Shown here: positions 43,617 through 49,355 of the stretch, piece by piece
How the letters are laid out: the number at the start of each line of letters is the position of its first letter
Numbering within the stretch: the first letter of the stretch is position 1
DNA from: Syntrophaceae bacterium
Lineage (GTDB): Bacteria; Desulfobacterota; Syntrophia; Syntrophales; Smithellaceae
Direction of reading: 5' to 3'
DNA length: 49,355 nt
NCBI GenBank assembly: GCA_009773315.1
Contig: WRPE01000019.1
Coordinates: 1 to 49,355 of the forward strand
The notes under the pieces: generated by a model
Told to the model about the DNA's origin: nothing
Databases searched by the model: none
The model's input: only the letters and a program-made list of their open reading frames with translations
Program-made: the position numbers and the translations under genes

Positions 43617-44691
43617 CGAATACCGGAACCCGGCGATTGTGAAGGGTCTTTTAAAGCATATTGCCGACGTCGCTCAGAGGCTTGAAAATCCCGTAACGAT
43701 TATGGAGATATGCGGCAGCCACACCTATGCGATCGGACGTTTCGGCATCCGCAAACTTTTGCCGGACAACATCCGTTTGATTTCCGGACCCGGCTGCCCG
43801 GTTTGCGTGACTTCGACTCGCGACGTGGATATCGCCCTCCATCTTGCTTCGCTGCCCAACGTGATCTTTGCCACGTTTGGCGACATGCTGAGAGTCCCGG
43901 GAACCGGTGGCGACAGCCTGCAAAAAAAGCGCGCCGAAGGCGCCGACGTTCGAGTGGTCTCTTCCGCCGATGAATGCATCGGGATAGCGCTTTCCCATTC
44001 GGCCAAAGAAATCATTATGATGGGCATCGGTTTCGAAACCACGGCGCCGACCATCGCCGCCGTGGTTTCGACCTGCCGGGAAAAGGACATCCGGAATTTT
44101 TCGGTATTTTCCGTCCACAAAATCGTGCCACCGGCCATCCACGCGTTGCTGGCCGATCCTCTTTTAAAAATCGACGGATTTTTATGCCCCGGCCATGTCA
44201 GCACGATGATTGGAGCCGACGCCTACCGGATGATGCCTGAAGCCGGGCGCGCCGCCGCCATCACCGGATTTGAACCGGTGGATATTCTCGAAGGCGTCTG
44301 GATGCTCCTGCAGCAGATAGAAAGTAATAAAATGGATGTCGCCATTCAGTATAGCCGGGGTGTGAGGCCGGAAGGAAACACACGAGCCATGACCTTGCTG
44401 CACTCCGTCTTTGAAACCGCAGATGCCCAATGGCGCGGACTTGGAACCATCCCGGCAAGCGGCCTCACCCTGCGCGATGAATTTGCGGCCTTCGACACAA
44501 TGAAGAAATTCTCTGCGCCGGATATTCAAACGGGCGATATTCCCGGCTGCGGTTGCGGCGATATATTGCGCGGCATCAAACTGCCGCACGATTGCCCCTT
44601 ATTCAGGAAAGTCTGTACCCCGATAAACCCTATCGGCCCCTGCATGGTTTCATCGGAAGGCACCTGTTCCACCTACTACAAATATTATTAA
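43603..44691 (+). CDS. hypD: Hydrogenase Fe(CN)2CO assembly protein HypD
   Basis: A 362-residue HypD with a [4Fe-4S] cluster on which the Fe(CN)2CO unit is built. Motifs are EICGSHTYAIGRFG, GPGCPVCVTS, GFETTAPT, CPGHVSTMIG, the GCGCGDILRG pair and the C-terminal cluster cysteines (CPLFRKVC, GPCMVSSEGTC). The start overlaps hypC by 14 bp. Full length. Confidence 0.96.
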   Translation: MKFIDEYRNPAIVKGLLKHIADVAQRLENPVTIMEICGSHTYAIGRFGIRKLLPDNIRLISGPGCPVCVTSTRDVDIALHLASLPNVIFATFGDMLRVPGTGGDSLQKKRAEGADVRVVSSADECIGIALSHSAKEIIMMGIGFETTAPTIAAVVSTCREKDIRNFSVFSVHKIVPPAIHALLADPLLKIDGFLCPGHVSTMIGADAYRMMPEAGRAAAITGFEPVDILEGVWMLLQQIESNKMDVAIQYSRGVRPEGNTRAMTLLHSVFETADAQWRGLGTIPASGLTLRDEFAAFDTMKKFSAPDIQTGDIPGCGCGDILRGIKLPHDCPLFRKVCTPINPIGPCMVSSEGTCSTYYKYY

Positions 44692-44704
44692 CGGAGGTCA
44701 CAAA

Positions 44705-45361
44705 GTGAAAGTAACCGTGGTTAAAAATGTGTTGGACGCCAACAATCGCATCGCGGAAGAAAACAGAAAACTCTTCGATCAGCATAAAATGTTTGTCATC
44801 AACCTGATGAGCTCTCCGGGCGCGGGAAAAACATCCCTTGTGGAGAGAACCATCGTCGCTCTGCGGGATAAATATCGCATCGCCGTGATCGAAGGCGACA
44901 TTCAGGACACGTTTGATGCGGATCGCATCGCCAAACTCGATATTCCCGTCGTCCAGATCAACACGGGCGGCGCCTGCCATATTGACGGCAATATGATCCG
45001 CGAAACATTTCCCGCATTTGATTTCAGCAAAGTTGATCTTTTGATTGTCGAAAACGTCGGCAATCTGGTCTGCCCCGCGGAATTCAAAGTCGGCGAAAAC
45101 ATCAAGGTCATGCTGCTTTCCACGCCGGAAGGAGCGGACAAACCGGCAAAATATCCCCTCATGTTTCAGGAATCGTCTGCGCTCCTGATCAACAAGATCG
45201 ATTTGATGCGTTATGTAGATTTTGATCTCGAAAAAGCAAAACGTGACTCACTGGCATTAAACAATGATTTAAAAATATTTGAAGTGTCCTGCAAAACGGG
45301 CACGGGACTGGAAGGCTGGATTGACTGGCTGACAAAACAAATTGATGCATTCAAAAAATAG
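44705..45361 (+). CDS. hypB: Hydrogenase nickel-insertion GTPase HypB
   Basis: A 218-residue SIMIBI GTPase. The P-loop SSPGAGKTS, the metal site GGACHIDGN, the switch ENVGNLVCPAEF and the guanine motif NKID are intact. It lacks the N-terminal histidine-rich or CxxCGC nickel-storage segment found in some HypB, so it relies on its G-domain site and on HypA. It has ACGGAGG upstream and overlaps hypF. Confidence 0.95.
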   Translation: MKVTVVKNVLDANNRIAEENRKLFDQHKMFVINLMSSPGAGKTSLVERTIVALRDKYRIAVIEGDIQDTFDADRIAKLDIPVVQINTGGACHIDGNMIRETFPAFDFSKVDLLIVENVGNLVCPAEFKVGENIKVMLLSTPEGADKPAKYPLMFQESSALLINKIDLMRYVDFDLEKAKRDSLALNNDLKIFEVSCKTGTGLEGWIDWLTKQIDAFKK

Positions 45362-47648
45362 TGGCGAAATAAAAAGAACCCGGTATCTTTTTTCCGGCAC
45401 GGTTCAGGGGGTCGGTTTTCGGCCCTCTGTTTATCGTCTGGCCGTCAAAAACAGATTGAATGGCTTTGTTCAAAACATCCCGGAAGGCGTGGTGGCAGAA
45501 GTGGAAGGCCCACCCGCGTTTGTGGACGCCTTCGGGGCCGACATCCGGCGTGAACATCCGCCATTGGCTCGCATCACGAACATTGAATGCACCGATCTTG
45601 AAATCCGGCATGATCAGAATTTTCAGATCATCCCAAGCGATGCAAAAGGACACGCGGACGTACATATCACGCCCGACTCAGCCACCTGTCCTGACTGCCT
45701 TCAAGAACTCTTCGATCCCGCCAACCGGCGTTTTCGGTATCCGTTCATTAACTGCACCAACTGCGGCCCGCGCCTGACCATCATCAACGCAATCCCTTAC
45801 GATCGGGCGAATACCTCAATGGCCTGTTTTCCTCTCTGCCGAGAATGCCTGGTGGAATATGAAAATCCGGACGACCGGCGCTTTCATGCCGAACCTAACG
45901 CATGTCCGGTCTGCGGCCCGCGTCTGACGCTGCTCAATGCCAAAGGTAAGCCGGTAGAAACGGCTGATCCCGTCAAGACCGCTATTGATTTGCTTTTCAC
46001 GGGCCATGTCCTGGCCGTCAAAGGCCTGGGAGGCTTTCACCTGAGTGTTGATGCGGGAAGCATTGAGGCTGTAAAAAAACTCCGTTCCCGTAAATACCGC
46101 GAGGAAAAGCCGCTGGCGATCATGGTTCGCAATATCGACCAAGCCATGAAAATCGCCTGCGTGAGCCCGGAAGAAGAAATCTTGCTGACCACACCCCAGC
46201 GACCGATTGTTCTTCTTAAAAAAATTCAAAACGATCTCATTTCAGAGTTTGTTGCGCCCAACGTTTCTAATCTAGGCATTATGCTGCCTTATACGCCGCT
46301 CCATCATTTGCTTCTTAAAGACCGTTTAACCGCATTAGTGATGACCAGCGCCAACCGTGTGGATGAACCGATCTGCACCGGAAATCGTGAAGCGATAGAA
46401 CGCCTGCAAGGCATTGCCGACTATTATCTTACGCACAACCGCGACATTCGAGTGCGTTGTGACGACTCCATCACATTTGTCGCAGATAAACAGCCAAGGC
46501 TGATGAGACGCTCGCGCGGTTATGTTCCTCAGCCGATCCGGATCAAACACAACTATCCGTGCGTTCTCGCACTGGGCGGGCAACTGAAAACTACTCATTG
46601 CATTTTAAAAGGCCGGTTTGCCTTTTTCAGCCCGCACATCGGGGACATGGAAACCCCTCAGGCGCGGGACTTTTTCCAGGAAAGCCTTACGCTAATGAAG
46701 CGCGTCACCAAATCCGATTCGCTAGTTATCGCCTGCGACCTTCATCCGGCTTATTATTCTACAGAGGCGGCACGAACGCTTCCCGCTGAAAGAGTCATCC
46801 AGGTCCAGCATCATCACGCGCATATTGTGAGCTGCATGGCGGAAAATCAAATTGACGGGGATGTGATCGGTCTGGCCATGGACGGCACAGGTTACGGCAC
46901 AGACGGCAATGCCTGGGGTGGAGAATTTCTGATCGCCAATGAGACCCGATTTCAGCGCTTCGGCCACCTGCAATACCTCGTTTTGCCCGGCGGCGAAAAA
47001 GCTATCCGTGAACCCTGGCGGATAGCTGCAAGTTTGCTGAAAACCGCTTATGGCACGTCGTGGAAAGAAACAGCCCGGCAATTGAAGCTGATCCCAGATG
47101 AAACTCAAATGGACCTGTTCGATAAAATCATCGAGAGTAAAATTCATTCGCCCCTGTCCTCTGGCTTGGGTAGATTGTTTGACGGTGTTGCCGCGCTGAT
47201 TGGTTTGCGCAGTCAAGTGAGTTTTGAAGGTCAGGCTGCCATGGAACTGGAAACATTGGCAACCGGTTCTTGGGAATCACCTTACCCTTTTGAACTCTTG
47301 CACAAGACCGATCAATCCTTTATTCTGGACATGTCTGCGGCGCTCAGGGCAATTGTTGTCGATCTGGAATCGGGTGAAAGCAAAGAAAAAATTGCAGCAT
47401 CGTTTCATCAGACACTCATCAATGCTTTTGCCACCATGATGGACGAAATGCGGAAGGTCACCGGACTTACGCGTGTAGCCCTCTCGGGTGGTTGTTTCCA
47501 GAATAAAATATTACTGGAAGGAACGATCGACAAACTGAGATTTTCAGGATTTGACGTGTATTGCCACAGGCAAGTCCCCACGAACGATGGCGGCATTGCA
47601 CTGGGACAGGCCGTCATTGCGGCGTCGATGATCAAGAAAGGATTTTAA
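45345..47648 (+). CDS. hypF: Carbamoyltransferase HypF
   Basis: A 767-residue HypF that turns carbamoyl phosphate into the carbamoyl group which HypE dehydrates to cyanide. Domains in order: acylphosphatase (GTVQGVGFRPSVYRLA), two zinc fingers (CPDCLQELF with CTNCGPRL; CRECLVEYENPDDRRFHAE with CPVCGPRL), YrdC (KGLGGFHLSVDA, KYREEKPLAIM, TSANRVDEPI), and the Kae1-like carbamoyltransferase with QHHHAHIVSCM, MDGTGYGTDG and LSGGCFQN. I start at ATG 45345; a TTG 3 bp upstream is possible. Carbamoyl phosphate would come from carAB in this window. Confidence 0.96.
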   Translation: MHSKNSGEIKRTRYLFSGTVQGVGFRPSVYRLAVKNRLNGFVQNIPEGVVAEVEGPPAFVDAFGADIRREHPPLARITNIECTDLEIRHDQNFQIIPSDAKGHADVHITPDSATCPDCLQELFDPANRRFRYPFINCTNCGPRLTIINAIPYDRANTSMACFPLCRECLVEYENPDDRRFHAEPNACPVCGPRLTLLNAKGKPVETADPVKTAIDLLFTGHVLAVKGLGGFHLSVDAGSIEAVKKLRSRKYREEKPLAIMVRNIDQAMKIACVSPEEEILLTTPQRPIVLLKKIQNDLISEFVAPNVSNLGIMLPYTPLHHLLLKDRLTALVMTSANRVDEPICTGNREAIERLQGIADYYLTHNRDIRVRCDDSITFVADKQPRLMRRSRGYVPQPIRIKHNYPCVLALGGQLKTTHCILKGRFAFFSPHIGDMETPQARDFFQESLTLMKRVTKSDSLVIACDLHPAYYSTEAARTLPAERVIQVQHHHAHIVSCMAENQIDGDVIGLAMDGTGYGTDGNAWGGEFLIANETRFQRFGHLQYLVLPGGEKAIREPWRIAASLLKTAYGTSWKETARQLKLIPDETQMDLFDKIIESKIHSPLSSGLGRLFDGVAALIGLRSQVSFEGQAAMELETLATGSWESPYPFELLHKTDQSFILDMSAALRAIVVDLESGESKEKIAASFHQTLINAFATMMDEMRKVTGLTRVALSGGCFQNKILLEGTIDKLRFSGFDVYCHRQVPTNDGGIALGQAVIAASMIKKGF

Positions 47649-48659
47649 ATGAAATTCGATAAAATATTATTGGAACACGGAGGGGGCGGACTGCTGTCCA
47701 ACGAACTCATCTCTCAATATTTTCTCCCCCGTTTTCAAAATCCCTATCTGGAACGCCTGGAAGACAGCGCGGTTTTAACTATCGGAAACCAGAAATTGTG
47801 TTTTACCACCGATTCATATGTTGTAAGCCCCATTTTCTTTCCCGGCGGCAATATCGGCTCACTTGCCGTCCACGGCACCGTCAACGACCTTTCCGTCTGC
47901 GGAGGTAAACCTCTTTATATGAGCTGCGGCTTTATTCTGGAAGAAGGATTCCCGTTTGCATCGCTGGAAATTATTATTCAAACTATGGCCGAAGCGGCAA
48001 CCGAAGCCAATGTCAAGATCGTCACCGGTGACACCAAAGTTGTCGCACGCGGCGCGGTCGACGGCATCTTCATCAATACCTCCGGCATCGGTATCGTTGA
48101 ATATTCCGGTATTCTGTCCGTCAAAAGTATTCAGCCCGGCGATGTCGTCATCGTCAATGGAACCATCGGAGATCACGGCGCGGCAATCATTCAAGCAAGA
48201 GAAAATCTCTCCCCCACGTCGGACATCCTTTCGGATTCCGCACCGCTAAACGACCTGATTGCCGGCACCCTGCAGGCCAGCCCCAATATTCACTGCATGC
48301 GCGATGCGACACGCGGGGGCCTGGGTGCTATTTTAGCGGAAATCGCCAAAAGCGCCCAGGTGCGTATTGATGTCGATGAAAAAAGCATTCCCGTGCGGGA
48401 AAACGTCCTGGGACTTTGCGAAGTTCTCGGCTTCGATCCGCTCTTCTTAGCCAATGAAGGCAAAATAATTTTGTTCTGCCCGGAATCGGATGCAAAAGCG
48501 GTTCTTGAAGCCATGCAAAGCCACAGATATGGCCGCGATGCCGCCATCATCGGTGGTGTGTGCAAAACCGAACAGGGCCGCGTCGTCCTCAAAACCTCCA
48601 TTGGCGGCGAACGTATTGTGGATTTGCCGACAGGCGAGCTGGTGCCGAGAATTTGTTAA
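47649..48659 (+). CDS. hypE: Hydrogenase cyanide-synthesis protein HypE
   Basis: A 336-residue HypE of the PurM-like fold that dehydrates the S-carbamoyl group to thiocyanate with ATP. The N-terminal HGGGGLLSNELI, DDSAV-like LEDSAVLT, and RDATRGGLGAILAEIA are present. The protein ends with PRIC, whose C-terminal cysteine carries the carbamoyl/cyanide. It starts directly at the hypF stop and ends the hyp operon. Full length and intact. Confidence 0.96.
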   Translation: MKFDKILLEHGGGGLLSNELISQYFLPRFQNPYLERLEDSAVLTIGNQKLCFTTDSYVVSPIFFPGGNIGSLAVHGTVNDLSVCGGKPLYMSCGFILEEGFPFASLEIIIQTMAEAATEANVKIVTGDTKVVARGAVDGIFINTSGIGIVEYSGILSVKSIQPGDVVIVNGTIGDHGAAIIQARENLSPTSDILSDSAPLNDLIAGTLQASPNIHCMRDATRGGLGAILAEIAKSAQVRIDVDEKSIPVRENVLGLCEVLGFDPLFLANEGKIILFCPESDAKAVLEAMQSHRYGRDAAIIGGVCKTEQGRVVLKTSIGGERIVDLPTGELVPRIC

Positions 48660-48748
48660 GTGTATTCAAATTTAAATCGAAGCATTATTTTAGTAATCGT
48701 TATAATTGATAATAATACATGATAAGCGAATCTATATGACATCAAGAC

Positions 48749-48770
48749 CCTCCCTCAAAGGGCGGGGAGG
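48749..48770. terminator. GC-rich hairpin after hypE, possible terminator or IS end
   Basis: CCTCCC (48749-48754) pairs with GGGAGG (48765-48770) across a 10-base loop, followed by only TTT. It could end the hyp operon 90 bp downstream of hypE. Hairpins of this look also occur at ends of IS200/IS605-type elements, but no transposase is present. Confidence 0.35.
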
Positions 48771-48787
48771 TTTCCAGGAGAAGGAAC

Positions 48788-48916
48788 ATGGACAAGCGGA
48801 TTGGTACAATTACCACTACCTGTATCGCCCTTTGTGTGAATGCTTGTATCTATGTAAAAATTGTCAAAACGCGGGGTGCAACGTATAGAGACAGACAATG
48901 CCCTCCTGCTGATTAA
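48788..48916 (+). other. Possible 42-residue ORF, probably a gene remnant
   Basis: A short frame with a strong AGGAGAAGG site before its ATG. It starts MDKRIGTITTT and then has a short hydrophobic, cysteine-containing stretch. It overlaps the end of the minus-strand uxaA remnant and resembles the start of small membrane proteins, so it may be a truncated gene. Confidence 0.25.
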
Positions 48917-49240
48917 TTTCCGCTTTTGTCAGTTCGCCATCTAAAACCTGCTTGACCATGCCAGTTATCCGTTGCCCCACTTCCCGCACCCCAATCCGAC
49001 AACGAGCACGGCCGCCACATTAGGATGTTTTCCAAGATTCGCCAAAACCTTCGCGTGCATCGTTGCTTCAACACCGCGGCCACAACCATGCGCATGATAG
49101 AGTGGGACGGCCTCTGGAACTGCACGCGCAATGGCGGCCACCACACCATTGGCACAGGCCACAGAAGGCATGACGGCTACATAGTTGCGAATTCCTGCTG
49201 AACCATCCAGCCTTTCATAACCTAAAAAAGTTTCCATCAT
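48864..49240 (-). pseudogene. Altronate dehydratase (UxaA family) remnant lacking its middle
   Basis: On the minus strand from ATG 49240 (AGGAAAAGG site before it) the sequence gives the clear start of a UxaA large domain: LGYERLDGSAGIRNYVAVMP, CANGVV, HAHGCGRG and NVAAVLVVGLGC, about 85 residues. At about 48985 it jumps, with a change of frame, to EVGQRITGMVKQVLDGELTKAE, which fits the C-terminal end of this family, and stops at 48864. The protein is normally about 390 residues, so some 270 are missing, including the catalytic body. It is therefore an internal-deletion pseudogene. Only its N-terminal frame is continuous. Family identity of the start is good, that of the tail moderate. Confidence 0.65.
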
Positions 49241-49355
49241 GATTACCTTTTCCTGTCTGAACCCCTCCCCATTGTCAAGACAAAAAATATACAAAGTTAA
49301 GGTGTGTTCAATAAGCCTGCACGTTGTTTAAAAAATCCTTTTCCCTTTACTCATT
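49241..49355. other. Right-edge spacer, no gene seen
   Basis: This stretch would hold the promoter of the minus-strand uxaA remnant. On the minus strand a TTGACA occurs near 49276 but no convincing -10 follows at the right distance. Nothing else is supported here. Confidence 0.3.

Noticed and set aside
42543-48659. Novel gene within the hyp operon
   Set aside because: All frames are accounted for by the protease and hypA, C, D, B, F, E with normal lengths and motifs.
1-49355. CRISPR arrays, tRNA or rRNA genes, prophage or transposase genes
   Set aside because: No regularly spaced repeats, no clover-leaf sequence or rRNA cores, and no integrase or transposase motifs were seen. The hairpin at 48749 is the only hint of an IS end and is too weak alone.

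Overview
The window looks like the chromosome of an anaerobic, hydrogen-metabolising bacterium of the Deltaproteobacteria/Desulfobacterota type, plausibly a Syntrophus/Smithella-like organism. The lineage is inferred, not proven. The evidence is ferredoxin-dependent 2-oxoacid oxidoreductases (ior, por), a two-gene biotin acyl-CoA carboxylase, an archaeal-type PEP carboxylase, a Tat-exported membrane-bound [NiFe] hydrogenase with its full Hyp maturation set, and many signalling proteins. All genes except one remnant at the right edge lie on the + strand.

Region 1 (1-12.4 kb) is a membrane-stress and signalling region with a strongly mosaic structure. It starts with the 3' part of a prohibitin, then a P2-type ATPase, a small helical protein and a zinc-ribbon (zf-TFIIB) protein. 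Next is an ORF in which the start of a slipin is joined, through an ExoD-like scrap, to a PAS-HD-GYP protein. A CheR / hybrid histidine kinase / HD-GYP response-regulator operon follows. It is flanked by an N-terminal scrap of one sensor kinase and the C-terminal receiver of a GC-rich hybrid kinase. A second, decayed prohibitin-slipin-zinc-ribbon set follows at 11.2-12.4 kb.

Region 2 (12.4-21 kb) is a patchwork of apparently transferred and broken genes. It contains a frameshifted OFA-family transporter, archaeal-type PEP carboxylase, an AT-rich purK-purE-DUF6671 block, a truncated shikimate kinase, an ExoD-like protein, and a promoter with a structured leader and terminator hairpin in front of purC. 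The second purE, behind purC, is frameshifted and internally deleted. The xenologous purKE may have replaced it.

Region 3 (21-38.6 kb) is a compact, co-directional metabolic block: gamma-carbonic anhydrase, acyl-CoA carboxylase (two genes), indolepyruvate:ferredoxin oxidoreductase, then carA, a four-subunit 2-oxoacid:ferredoxin oxidoreductase inserted between carA and carB, a DUF4914 protein with a P-loop-like motif, and a GmhB-Sua5 fusion. Carboxylase, PEP carboxylase, PurK, CarAB and Sua5 all use bicarbonate, so a local carbonic anhydrase fits.

Region 4 (38.6-48.7 kb) encodes the hydrogenase small subunit, large subunit and cytochrome b, a terminator, then the maturation protease and hypA-C-D-B-F-E. 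CarAB supplies the carbamoyl phosphate that HypF uses to make the active-site CN- ligands, which links regions 3 and 4. The right edge holds a hairpin, a tiny ORF and a minus-strand altronate-dehydratase (UxaA) remnant that has lost its central part.

At least eight genes are broken, truncated or chimeric (4-21 kb and the right edge). Some single-base events could be sequencing errors, but internal deletions and fused fragments cannot be explained that way without assembly error.
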